Source: SIG205 sp045545595 (GTDB taxonomy: Bacteria > Bacillota_I > Bacilli_A > RF39 > UBA660). Taken from it: DNA of 64,000 nucleotides. Position 1 is the stretch's first letter. Every line of letters begins with the position of its first letter. Under the pieces are notes generated by a model. That model did no database searches, was not told where the DNA came from, and saw only the letters and a list, made by a program, of their open reading frames with translations. The stretch is taken from assembly GCA_045545595.1 (NCBI GenBank), contig JAZQBG010000004.1, positions 1-64,000 of the forward strand. The letters are read 5' to 3'. Shown here in pieces: positions 52,340 to 60,462 of this stretch. The translations under genes were made by a program, and so were the position numbers.

Positions 52340-53266
52340 GTGAAAAATGCAATTCAATACTATTACAATTTAAACCCTATTAATCTGCATCAAAAAGATG
52401 ATGTTTATTATTTTAAAATCGATAATGATAGATTTTTTCTTTTTCCCCTTTTAAGAAATGATAATGAATTAAATTCTATTTATCAAATAGATCTAGAACT
52501 ATTAAATAGGCGAGTTCCAACACATCAAATCATTTTAAATAAACAAAAAAATATCGTAACTATAGTAAATGATATTCCATATGTTTTGCTTAAATCCTTT
52601 GTTAAAAAAAATGATTCAATAGATATAGATGATATTATTACCTTAGCAAATAAAACTGAGATTAAAAAACAAGATTTATTTTTAGATAAATCCAATTGGG
52701 TTACATTATGGGAAAATAAAAATGACTATTTAGAATATCAAGTAAGTCAATTTGGCATTAAATATCCTGTTATTTGTGAAACTTTTAGTTATTATATAGG
52801 TTTGGCAGAAAATGCTATTTTATATGTTAAAAATACTACTATTGAATCAAAGCCAGAATTTTCTGATTCTTTAGTTATATCACATAGAAGAATAAATAAT
52901 TATACAACACTATTTGATTTATATAATCCTCTTGAATTTATAATTGACTATAAGGTTCGTGACATATCTGAATATATAAAATTTAAGTTTTTTTATAATA
53001 AAGAAAACTTATGGGAAGAAATAAATAATTATTTTTCTAGTAATAAATTATCTATATTTGGCGCAAGAATGTTATTTGCAAGACTACTATATCCAACATA
53101 TTATTTTGATTTATATGACCAAATATTAGAAGGTGAACGCGATGAAAAAGATTTACATCATATAATAAAAAAACAGGAAGAATATGAAGAATTTCTTAGT
53201 GATATATATAATTACTTATCACTAAAATATCCTCTACCTCCTGTGGAGTGGTTACTTAAAAGATGA
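52340..53266 (+). CDS. yutH: YutH-like spore coat-associated protein (CotS/kinase fold)
   Basis: 308 aa. Its overall pattern, with a diverged kinase-like fold, LFARLLYPTYYFDLYDQIL (in part) and the C-terminal PPVEWL, resembles YutH/YsxE/CotS spore coat proteins. GTG start at 52340 after AGAGGTGG. The neighbour on the other strand is a NifU-like yutI, the same pairing as in Bacillus subtilis. Weaker than cotE as an assignment, but synteny helps. Confidence 0.78.
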   Translation: MKNAIQYYYNLNPINLHQKDDVYYFKIDNDRFFLFPLLRNDNELNSIYQIDLELLNRRVPTHQIILNKQKNIVTIVNDIPYVLLKSFVKKNDSIDIDDIITLANKTEIKKQDLFLDKSNWVTLWENKNDYLEYQVSQFGIKYPVICETFSYYIGLAENAILYVKNTTIESKPEFSDSLVISHRRINNYTTLFDLYNPLEFIIDYKVRDISEYIKFKFFYNKENLWEEINNYFSSNKLSIFGARMLFARLLYPTYYFDLYDQILEGERDEKDLHHIIKKQEEYEEFLSDIYNYLSLKYPLPPVEWLLKR

Positions 53267-53284
53267 TAATTTATCATCTTTTAA
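53256..53284. terminator. Bidirectional terminator between yutH and yutI
   Basis: TTAAAAGATGATAA and TTATCATCTTTTAA form a perfect 14-bp-armed palindrome with one central base. It overlaps the stop codons of both convergent genes. Confidence 0.85.
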
Positions 53285-53502
53285 GCTAATTCTACTTTTT
53301 TTACTTCTGGAATTTCACTCATTAAAGCCATTTCAATTCCTTCTAATGTTTGGTCTAACATATAACAGTGCATACATACACCACTTACATTAACATACAC
53401 AATACCATCTTCAAATTTAACAAATTCTATGTTTCCACCATCATTTTGAAGTATTGGTTTTATTTTTTCAATAACTTCTTTTATTTTTTCCTCTGTTTTC
53501 AT
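53281..53502 (-). CDS. NifU C-terminal domain protein (YutI-like)
   Basis: 73 aa, a single NifU_C domain: VIEKIKPILQNDGGNIEFV near the start and the CMHCYML Cys pair (CxxC) near residue 43. Such proteins carry iron-sulphur clusters to target proteins. Start chosen at the ATG 53502 after GGTGAT; an in-frame GTG five codons upstream overlaps the site. Confidence 0.92.
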   Translation of the reverse strand: MKTEEKIKEVIEKIKPILQNDGGNIEFVKFEDGIVYVNVSGVCMHCYMLDQTLEGIEMALMSEIPEVKKVELA

Positions 53503-53568
53503 TTTATCACCATCCACTGTTATTATAACCGATTTATTACTTTAAATAAATAAAATTCAACAAATTAC

Positions 53569-53597
53569 TTGCTAAAATTACAATTAAATGATAAAAT
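53569..53597 (+). promoter_or_regulatory. Promoter of tRNA-His
   Basis: TTGCTA and TAAAAT with a 17-base spacer. Confidence 0.6.
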
Positions 53598-53625
53598 AAT
53601 GTACGTAATATTTAATTTATTACAT

Positions 53626-53702
53626 GGCGGTATTGGTGAAGGGGTTAACACGCTGGTTTGTGGCACCAGTATGCAAGGGTTCGAGTCCCTTATACCGCCC
53701 CA
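53626..53702 (+). tRNA. tRNA-His (anticodon GTG)
   Basis: Full cloverleaf with anticodon GTG in the loop TTTGTGG. The extra G at -1, the hallmark of tRNA-His, pairs with the C before CCA. The CCA tail is encoded (53700-53702). The accessory island begins after it. Confidence 0.96.
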
Positions 53703-53740
53703 TATTGAAATTTACGCACACCTTTGTGTGTTAAATAAGT

Positions 53741-53776
53741 AAAAGTTCGTAATACTTGGTATTATGGACTTTTTTC
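53741..53776 (+). terminator. tRNA-His terminator
   Basis: AGTTCGTAATAC and GTATTATGGACT pair with G-U steps around TTG and are followed by TTTTTTC. A smaller hairpin ACACACC...GTGTGT lies at 53716-53730. Confidence 0.72.
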
Positions 53777-53801
53777 TTTGCAAAGGTGGTGAATTTATAA
53801 A

Positions 53802-54092
53802 ATGAACGTGTCCATAGAAACTTTAGAATTTCCTTTGTGTATAAAAAATAAAATATTAAGGATTAAAGATATTACTAAACTTAACATAGAATATATATCA
53901 GGTAAAAACATAATATTTAAAAACACTAATTTAGGGTTATTTGAGCCACATAAAGTTATTATTAGTAATAATTATAATGGCATAGTAATACTCTGTTATA
54001 ATGAGGATACAATGCTTTATAGAGATGATTTAAATATTATTACAATAAATGAGTTGACTGACATAATTAAGGTATTATTAGAAAAAAATTAA
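53802..54092 (+). CDS. Hypothetical protein, 96 aa
   Basis: A small soluble protein of unknown family. AAAGGTGGTGA precedes the ATG. It stands alone between tRNA-His and the recombinase, so it may be a passenger of the island. No motif is recognised. Confidence 0.6.
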   Translation: MNVSIETLEFPLCIKNKILRIKDITKLNIEYISGKNIIFKNTNLGLFEPHKVIISNNYNGIVILCYNEDTMLYRDDLNIITINELTDIIKVLLEKN

Positions 54093-54194
54093 AAAATTTT
54101 TAAAATTTATTTTCCCCTTTATTTATAAGGGTTTAACGACTATTTTGATATATTTTTTTCAAAAAGTGGCCATTGCGTGTCCTAAAAAAATGTG

Positions 54195-54284
54195 GTATTA
54201 TGATAATATACGACAATTGTAGATAGTTGTATATTTATGTAGTTTAGTAGTTCTAACACAAGGGAAATTCTCTTGTGTTTTTTT
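54195..54284 (+). promoter_or_regulatory. Short leader transcript with terminator before the recombinase
   Basis: A promoter-like TGATAAT (54201-54207) is followed by a hairpin (ACAATTGT...) and a strong terminator, AACACAAG with CTTGTGTT and seven T (54255-54284). The recombinase start lies 35 bases later. This could be an attenuator or a separate small RNA. Confidence 0.5.
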
Positions 54285-54318
54285 GTCGTTAAAAATTATA
54301 GAAAAGGAGAGAAAAAAT

Positions 54319-56055
54319 ATGGATGACAAAAAATTTGTAGTAGGACTTTACCCAAGAGTTTCAACGGAGGATCAGTCTAGATTTGGTCACAGTTTAGATG
54401 AACAAAAAGATAGAATGTATAAATTATGTGACTATAAGGGATATGAAGTATATAAGGTGTATGAGGATGCAGGAATAAGCGCTAAGGATATGAATCGACC
54501 TGCATTTCAAGAAATGATTCAAGATATTAAAGACGGAAAAATAAACAAGATAGTTGTTCATAAGTTAGATAGACTTACTCGTTCTATCAAAGATTTAGAA
54601 GAAATATGTACATTTTTAGAAGAAAATAATTGTAGTTTAGAAAGTATTAGTGAAGATATTAATACATCAACTGCTAATGGTAAGTTTTTCATTAGAATGC
54701 TTACTATTCTTGCTCAATTAGAAATAGAAAGAACAAGTGAAAGAACTAAATTTGGAATGGTTGGAGCTGTTAAGAAAGGACATTTTGTAGGAAGAGCTCC
54801 TATTGGATATGATAAAGTTGATAAGAAGTTAGTTATTAATGATATTGAAAGTGAAGTTATTAGAAGAATATTTGATTGTTATATTAAAGGAATGGCTGCT
54901 AATGCTATTACTAAATTATTAAACGAAGAAAAAGTATTAAATAGAAAATGGATTCCTACTTTAGTAGATAGAATTTTATCCAATGAAATTTATATTGGTA
55001 ATTATGTTCATAGAAAAACAATTAAAGGAGAAGAATCACAAAAATTTATCGGTGTAGCACCAGCAATTATAGAAGAAGGAATTTTTAATATTGCTCAAAT
55101 ACAAAAACAAAAGAACTTAAAAAACTATAAAAGAAAGCAAACTTATATTTTTATGCAATGTATAAAATGTCCTAAATGTGAAACTATCATGGGTGGTTGT
55201 TCTAGTAAAAGTCATACCGGAGAAAAACATTGTTATTATCAATGTGCTAATTGTAAAACAAGAGTAAGTGAAAAGAAAATAGAAAAACAAATGATTAACT
55301 TTTTAGATGATATGTTAGATTTCTTTTTATTAGTAGATAATACTTACAAACCTTATTTGTATCAAGAAACAGAAAGTGAATTGAAGAAATGCAATAAAAT
55401 AATTAATGAATTAACTCAAAAAGAGAAAAGAATAAAAAAAGCATTTGTAGATGGAATTGTTGAAGAAATAGAATTAAAAGATGAATTAGATTTTATTAAA
55501 AATCAATGAAAAATAACAGAAGAAAAAATAAAAGATTTAACCATAAAAGAAACAACAGAAGATCATAAAAGTGATATGAGAATTATTTATAACTTAAGAC
55601 AATTAGAACAAATCAAAAAGAAATCTTATTATGTTAGAAAAAATCGTTTATGGGATATATTACCTAAAGAACAAAAGCAAGAAATAGTATTTAAATACAT
55701 TGATAATGTAAGTATTGAAATAGATAAAAAGAAAAATGTTTCAATTAAAAAGATAAATATAAATAAGAAAGAAATAGAAAATATAGGATATATGTTTAGA
55801 GAAAATTGTTTTGATATTTTAATTAATTGTAATGATAAAAATATAATATTATCTAATTATCAAACAAATGAAGATATGGAAAAATATATAAAATCATTAA
55901 GTGAATTTTATAAAATAAATCAAAGTAATTTAAATATTAAATCACTTAATCTAGAAGAAATAAGTAAAGATAATAATTTATTACAGATAATTCCTAATAA
56001 AAAAGATAATAGATTTGATAAAGAAACTCTAACATTGTTATCAATTAATGCTTAA
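54319..56055 (+). pseudogene. Large serine recombinase interrupted by an in-frame TGA
   Basis: The first frame (54319-55509, 396 aa) has the resolvase domain with catalytic Ser 15 (YPRVSTEDQ), LDRLTRSIKDLEEI, the recombinase domain (GRAPIGYDKVDK) and a zinc ribbon (CPKCETIMGG, CYYQCANC). TGA at 55507-55509 stops it, but the same frame is open from 55510 to 56055 with matching coiled-coil and C-terminal text (WDILPKEQKQEIVFKYID). A Trp codon TGG would fit at the stop, as FIKNQ-W-KITEEK. Restored length would be 578 aa. Large serine recombinases integrate and excise phages or ICEs. It may be dead, or the catalytic part may still act alone. Confidence 0.88.
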
Positions 56056-56116
56056 AATATGATAAAATTATATTGTTGAATCGTTTGTTATGTAAATTGA
56101 GAAAGGAGCAAATTTT

Positions 56117-57127
56117 ATGTTGGAAAAAAGCAATACTCAAATGATTAAAGAAATTAAAGATGTAATTATTAGTAGTAGAAATAAAATAGCTTATGAAGTA
56201 AATAATACAATGCTATTAGCATACTGGAATGTTGGTAGAATTATTGTTGAAAATGAACAAAATGGAAATATAAAAGCTGAATATGGTAAACAAGTTTTAA
56301 AAGAACTTTCAAAAGAATTAAAAAAGGTTTTAGGTTCAGGTTTTTCAGTATCAAATCTTCAATATATGCGTAGATTTTATATTAAATATCCAAAACAACA
56401 GACACTGTCTGTTAAATTGAGTTGGTCTCATTATTGTGAGTTATTAAGTATTGAAAATGATGATGAAAGATGTTTTTATGAAAAAGAATGTGTTAATTCA
56501 AATTGGAGTGTTAGAGAATTAAAAAGACAATTAGAAACATCATTATTTGAAAGATTATTGTTATCAGAAGGAAAAGATAATAAGAAAAAAGTTTATGAAC
56601 TAGCAAAAGTTGGACAATCTTTAACTACTCCAAAAGATATTCTTAAAGAACCTTATGTTTTTGAATTCTTAGGTATTCCAGAAAATAAACCAATACTTGA
56701 AAAAGATTTAGAAAGAAAATTAGTTAAACACATGAGAGAATTTTTGCTTGAATTAGGTAAAGGATTTATGTTTGTTGGAACACAACAAAGAATAACATTA
56801 GGTAATATTCATTATTATGTTGATATGGTTTTTTATAATAAAATTTTAAAATGTTATGTATTAATTGATTTAAAAATAGGACAAATGAAACCAGAATATG
56901 CTGGTCAAATGAATATGTATTTGAACTATTTTACAGAAGAAATTAATGATGAATCAGATAATAAACCTATTGGAATTATCCTATGTAAAAGTAGAAAAGA
57001 AATTGCAATGGAATATGCTTTAGGTGGATTATCTAATAATGTATTTGCATCAACTTATACTTATTATATACCTAAGAAAGATGTATTAATTAGTGAAGTT
57101 GAAAGGATTTTGAAAGAAGAAAATTAA
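56117..57127 (+). CDS. DUF1016/YhcG-family nuclease, copy 5 (intact)
   Basis: 336 aa, full length. DUF1016 N-domain: LLAYWNVGRIIVENEQNG, then SVSNLQYMRRFY and KLSWSHYCELLS. PD-(D/E)XK domain: HYYVDMVFYNKILKCYVLIDLK, where Asp replaces the usual Glu before L-K (IDLK), then YAGQMNMYLNYF. It belongs to a more typical YhcG subtype than copies 1-4 and is not flanked by the cassette repeats. GAAAGGAG precedes the ATG. A palindrome with AACAGACA arms lies at the family position. Confidence 0.9.
   Translation: MLEKSNTQMIKEIKDVIISSRNKIAYEVNNTMLLAYWNVGRIIVENEQNGNIKAEYGKQVLKELSKELKKVLGSGFSVSNLQYMRRFYIKYPKQQTLSVKLSWSHYCELLSIENDDERCFYEKECVNSNWSVRELKRQLETSLFERLLLSEGKDNKKKVYELAKVGQSLTTPKDILKEPYVFEFLGIPENKPILEKDLERKLVKHMREFLLELGKGFMFVGTQQRITLGNIHYYVDMVFYNKILKCYVLIDLKIGQMKPEYAGQMNMYLNYFTEEINDESDNKPIGIILCKSRKEIAMEYALGGLSNNVFASTYTYYIPKKDVLISEVERILKEEN
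56397..56413. repeat. Intragenic palindrome, DUF1016 copy 5
   Basis: AACAGACA-C-TGTCTGTT. The centre (56405) is exactly 18 nt before the Trp codon of WSH (56423). Confidence 0.85.
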
Positions 57128-57156
57128 TCAAAATAAATTTATAGAACGGAGAATTT

Positions 57157-57699
57157 ATGACTAATAAATTAGAATTTAAAAAAGTTGTAGAAAATAAAAA
57201 CTTAGTAGCAATATCTACTTATAATTGTATTAAAAATATATTTTCTGAAGAAGATATGAATGAAATTTTAGTAGCTGAAATAAATCCAGAATATATGGAT
57301 GGTATTAAACTATGTAAGCATTATGATATTGATATTAAGACAGGAGCAAATTGTTTAATATGTGAATGTAAAAGAGGAGAAAATAAAAGTTATGCAGCTT
57401 TATTAGTGCCTACTGGATATAAATACAATATGTCATCAACGGTAAGGAAATATACTAATTCCAGAATGGTATCTGTAGCACCCTTAGATTATGTACTTGA
57501 AAAAACAAAAATGGAATATGGTAGTATAAATCCAATTGGATTACCAGAAGACTGGAAACTATTTATTGATCCAAAAGTATTAGAAGTAGAAAGAATTATT
57601 TGTGGAAGTGGTTTACAAAATTCAAAACTATCTCTGCCAAGTAAATTCTTATTAAAACTAAACAATGCTGAAATTTTAGAAAATTTAGCTAAGGAATAA
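57157..57699 (+). CDS. YbaK/EbsC-type aminoacyl-tRNA deacylase-like protein
   Basis: 180 aa. The YbaK fold is recognised by GANCLICECKRG, ALLVPTGYKYN, then APLDYVLEKTKMEYGSINPIGLP (in part: TKMEYGSINPIGLP) and IICGSGLQNSKLSL near residue 147-160. Relatives clear mischarged tRNAs such as Cys-tRNA-Pro. It lies between a DUF1016 gene and a GNAT gene, both with separate binding sites. The substrate is unknown. Confidence 0.82.
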   Translation: MTNKLEFKKVVENKNLVAISTYNCIKNIFSEEDMNEILVAEINPEYMDGIKLCKHYDIDIKTGANCLICECKRGENKSYAALLVPTGYKYNMSSTVRKYTNSRMVSVAPLDYVLEKTKMEYGSINPIGLPEDWKLFIDPKVLEVERIICGSGLQNSKLSLPSKFLLKLNNAEILENLAKE

Positions 57700-57723
57700 T
57701 TATATTGTAAAGGAAGTGTTATT

Positions 57724-58173
57724 ATGTGCAATCTAGTAATTGAAAAATTAAAAAAAGAAGATTTAAAAGAAGCAATTTTTATTTATGATAGTAATCATAA
57801 TCTAACTACTAATTATAATAAACTTGTAAAAGAATATGATAAAATTTATAATAATCCTGACTATTACAATATTGTTGCTAAATTAGATAATAAAATTGTT
57901 GGACTGGCTACAGTGGTTGTTAATCACGATATAGTTGAAGAATTAAAGCCTTTTTTAACTGTATGGAATTTTGGCGTTCATAAAGATTATAGACGAAAGA
58001 AAATTGGTACATCAATGTTAAATCATATATATGAATATGCAAAAAAATTAGATTGCGAATTTATTTCGTTAATCGCAGAAACTGATAATATTGTTGGTCA
58101 GCAATTCTATGAAAGTTTAGGATATATTAAAGAAATTGGATTTATTAAATTAATAAATAAGGAAAAATGGTAA
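57724..58173 (+). CDS. GNAT-family N-acetyltransferase
   Basis: 149 aa. Acetyl-CoA loop motif NFGVHKDYRRKKIGTSMLNH near residues 79-97 (R-x-x-G-x-S/T form) and the C-terminal GQQFYESLGY. The acetyl acceptor is unknown. AAGGAAG lies before the ATG at 57724. Confidence 0.92.
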   Translation: MCNLVIEKLKKEDLKEAIFIYDSNHNLTTNYNKLVKEYDKIYNNPDYYNIVAKLDNKIVGLATVVVNHDIVEELKPFLTVWNFGVHKDYRRKKIGTSMLNHIYEYAKKLDCEFISLIAETDNIVGQQFYESLGYIKEIGFIKLINKEKW

Positions 58174-58185
58174 AAAACAATTTTT

Positions 58186-58208
58186 GAACGAGAAATCGTT
58201 CTTTTTTT
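58186..58208 (+). terminator. GNAT gene terminator
   Basis: GAACGA and TCGTTC pair around GAAA and are followed by seven T. Confidence 0.85.
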
Positions 58209-58238
58209 GTGCCTAAATTTAGAAAGGAGGTGAATTTT

Positions 58239-58436
58239 ATTAATTATTTCTTTGAAGTAGTTGTGCCACAATTGTTAGAGTATTTTAAAGAAAATGCAAA
58301 GGATATACCTTATTATTTGCTTTCTGAAGTATTAATTAATAATAAGAACTATGAAAAAGAAGTGAAAGAAATGATTGAAAAATCTAATGAAGTTAGTAAA
58401 AAATATATAGAAAAAAATAAAACTGTCCGAGACTAA
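58239..58436 (+). CDS. Small protein with an apparent ATT start (65 aa)
   Basis: A perfect AAGGAGGTG binding site (58224-58232) is followed at standard distance by ATT (58239), not ATG, GTG or TTG. Other in-frame starts are a GTG inside the binding site (58230) and one at the base of the upstream terminator (58209), both unlikely. The protein is helical and Lys/Glu-rich (NYFFEVVVPQLLEYF...). Either ATT is a rare start or the start codon has been lost. Confidence 0.5.
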   Translation: MNYFFEVVVPQLLEYFKENAKDIPYYLLSEVLINNKNYEKEVKEMIEKSNEVSKKYIEKNKTVRD

Positions 58437-58439
58437 TTA

Positions 58440-58546
58440 TTAGGGTTTTAGGGAGTATTCCCTAACAAGTGGACGGGTGTGTATACACCATGCTTGATAG
58501 ATAAAATTTCTATATTACGTTACCCGTCCCTTTATTTTTTGAAAGG
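58440..58546 (+). ncRNA. Structured leader RNA or attenuator
   Basis: Three nested hairpins: TTAGGGA/TCCCTAA (58448-58465), an inner GTGTATACAC, and an outer GGACGGGT/ACCCGTCC (58471-58529) followed by TTTATTTTTT. The GC-rich stem stands out in this AT-rich region. The next gene's binding site begins right after. It could be an attenuator of the 127-aa gene or a small RNA. Confidence 0.5.
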
Positions 58547-58555
58547 AGATATTTT

Positions 58556-58939
58556 ATGAATGAAAAATTGATAGATAGAAAACAAGTTCAAGAGATGTTT
58601 TCATTAACTACAAAACAATTTGGTAGAGTTCTGAGAAATATAGAAAGAAGACATCCTTTAGAATCTTGGATTAAAAGAATAAAAGAAAATAATAAAGAAA
58701 AAATATATATAAAACAAGAATGTGTTGAATGGTTAAAAGAAGTTTATTTTAATAAAGAGGAACACTATTTAACTTTAGAAATACAATTCTATAAAAAAAG
58801 AATATTTGCTTTAGAACATGAATTAGGAATAATCCCTCAACCTAAGAAATATCGAAATACTTTATTAAGATTTTTAGATTTAGAATTTAATAAAAGTAGA
58901 AATGTAATACAAGTAGCAGTTCATAGAATGCAAAAATAA
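58556..58939 (+). CDS. Hypothetical DNA-binding-like protein, 127 aa
   Basis: The start IDRKQVQEMFSLTTKQFGRVLRNI reads like a helix-turn-helix or MerR/excisionase-type fold (quoted in part: RKQVQEMFSLTTKQFG). Then IYIKQECVEWLKEVYF and a basic helix. Family not recognised. GAAAGGAGAT precedes the ATG. The 40-aa fragment that follows resembles part of this protein. Confidence 0.6.
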   Translation: MNEKLIDRKQVQEMFSLTTKQFGRVLRNIERRHPLESWIKRIKENNKEKIYIKQECVEWLKEVYFNKEEHYLTLEIQFYKKRIFALEHELGIIPQPKKYRNTLLRFLDLEFNKSRNVIQVAVHRMQK

Positions 58940-58972
58940 TTTTCTTATCCAATTAAGTATGAAAAAGCAGGT

Positions 58973-59095
58973 ATGATTTTTGTAAAAGCAGAAGGAGTTA
59001 AATGGTTGCATGAAAATTATTTTAGAAGAGATTACTTAAAAGAATTAGAAGAATATAAATGGATGTTAAATATAGAAAAACAAAGAAAATGTTAG
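58973..59095 (+). pseudogene. Fragment related to the preceding gene (40 aa)
   Basis: MIFVKAEGVKWLHENYFRRD resembles IYIKQECVEWLKEVYF in the gene before, and the frame is open upstream (SYPIKYEKAG) without a start. It looks like the remnant of a second, partly deleted copy. Confidence 0.55.
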
Positions 59096-59115
59096 TAATT
59101 TGTAGAAATATTTGT

Positions 59116-59180
59116 TATAATAAATTTAGATTTAAAGGGCTAGTACAGACTTTGAGTTAGTTTTGTATTACCCTTTTTTT
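59116..59180 (+). promoter_or_regulatory. Promoter and leader hairpin before the Shedu gene
   Basis: TATAAT at 59116-59121, then a long stem GGGCTAGTACA / TGTATTACCC (one bulge) and seven T (59137-59180). The Shedu start lies 20 bases later, so transcription could be attenuated here. Confidence 0.5.
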
Positions 59181-59200
59181 GAAGTTGGAGGTTTAGGTTT

Positions 59201-60394
59201 ATGGAAGAAAATAAAATGATATTATCACAAAGAATTGTAGATAATGATAATACTAAAGAAAACGATTTATTCAAAGAATATATTATTAATGTTGAAAATT
59301 ATTCAAAAACACATATTTTTTCAAATATAGAAAAAGGAATTATATCTACAACATTTAAAGAATACTTATATAATGTATTTGATGTATCAAATCAATTAGA
59401 ATTAATAAAAAAAATTAATGGGGAATGGAAATTAATATTAGAAGATGGTATAGATGATTTTATTTTAGATGAAACTCAAAAAGTTGTGACAATATATTAT
59501 GGGGATTACAAAATCTTTTATTACGACAAAATGAAAACAAAAAATTCTGCAAACGCCATTAAAATGTTGTTTAATGATGATAAGGTACCACCTACAAGCC
59601 AAATTGCTGATGTCATTGAAAAAATAGCCGATAGATCAGATGCATTAAGTTTTACTATTAATGAAAAAAATATTATAGCAAAAAGTATTCCTACAATCTT
59701 GATGGATAATAACATTAAATTAGATAAAGATGATATCTTTGATATAAACAAAGTTTCAATTCGAGAAGTTATAGAAATTGGGAGAAAAATATTAAAGAAT
59801 GATAGAACAGTATTGAAGATATTTGGAACAAAAGAAGTTCACAAAGAAGAAACTTGGCAACAATATTTTGAAAGATATGGTAATTATTTGTTATTTGGAA
59901 ATGTACGTTTAGATCCTAAGGTATGTTTAAATAAAGAAAAAACTAAGGAATTGAACGATAAATACCCAGATATTATTACATGTAATAGATTTGGATTTTT
60001 AGATATTATAGAATTAAAAAGATCAGATATGTTTCTGTTTAAATTTGATAATTCTCATAATAAATTAGTTCCAACATCGACACTAAGTTCTGCTTTATCG
60101 CAATTAAATGGATATTTACAAATTATTCCTTATGCATATGAGACTCAAAAAGCTAAAGACCAAGGTTTAGAATGTGCTTCTGGCATGTTATTAATTGGAG
60201 ATAATGATCATTTAGTTAAAGAAAATGATACTTTAAAAAAATATATGCAAGATAATAATTTAACTATAGAAAATATAAAGTATGAAGCACAAAAAGAATT
60301 AAGAAAATTAAATTATAGTTATAGTCATATGCAAGTTGTTTTATATGATGAATTAATAAATACTCTTGAAACATTTATTAATAATATAAATTAA
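59201..60394 (+). CDS. Shedu-type anti-phage nuclease (DUF4263)
   Basis: 397 aa. The C-terminal DUF4263 domain has the PD-(D/E)XK core: YPDIITCNRFGFLDIIELK near residues 250-268, followed by ALSQLNGYLQ, as in Shedu SduA. The N-terminal 200 residues are a variable sensing region. Shedu is a single-gene defence system; its trigger is thought to reside in the N-terminal domain. ATG at 59201 after GGAGG. It follows a leader terminator hairpin and precedes an ImmA-like gene. Confidence 0.85.
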   Translation: MEENKMILSQRIVDNDNTKENDLFKEYIINVENYSKTHIFSNIEKGIISTTFKEYLYNVFDVSNQLELIKKINGEWKLILEDGIDDFILDETQKVVTIYYGDYKIFYYDKMKTKNSANAIKMLFNDDKVPPTSQIADVIEKIADRSDALSFTINEKNIIAKSIPTILMDNNIKLDKDDIFDINKVSIREVIEIGRKILKNDRTVLKIFGTKEVHKEETWQQYFERYGNYLLFGNVRLDPKVCLNKEKTKELNDKYPDIITCNRFGFLDIIELKRSDMFLFKFDNSHNKLVPTSTLSSALSQLNGYLQIIPYAYETQKAKDQGLECASGMLLIGDNDHLVKENDTLKKYMQDNNLTIENIKYEAQKELRKLNYSYSHMQVVLYDELINTLETFINNIN

Positions 60395-60462
60395 ATTAAT
60401 AAAATTGATAAAAAATATAAATTAATATATAATATAATTCACAGAAGGGAGATTTAAAAAAT

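Noticed and set aside
53626..54319. tRNA-His as the attachment site of the island
   Set aside because: No second copy of the tRNA 3' end was seen downstream in the window, and large serine recombinases seldom use tRNA sites.
54319..56055. Alternative genetic code (TGA = Trp) for the organism
   Set aside because: Many housekeeping genes end in TGA (for example at 5930, 19623 and 53266) and all use TGG for Trp; one TGA in a mobile gene is not enough.
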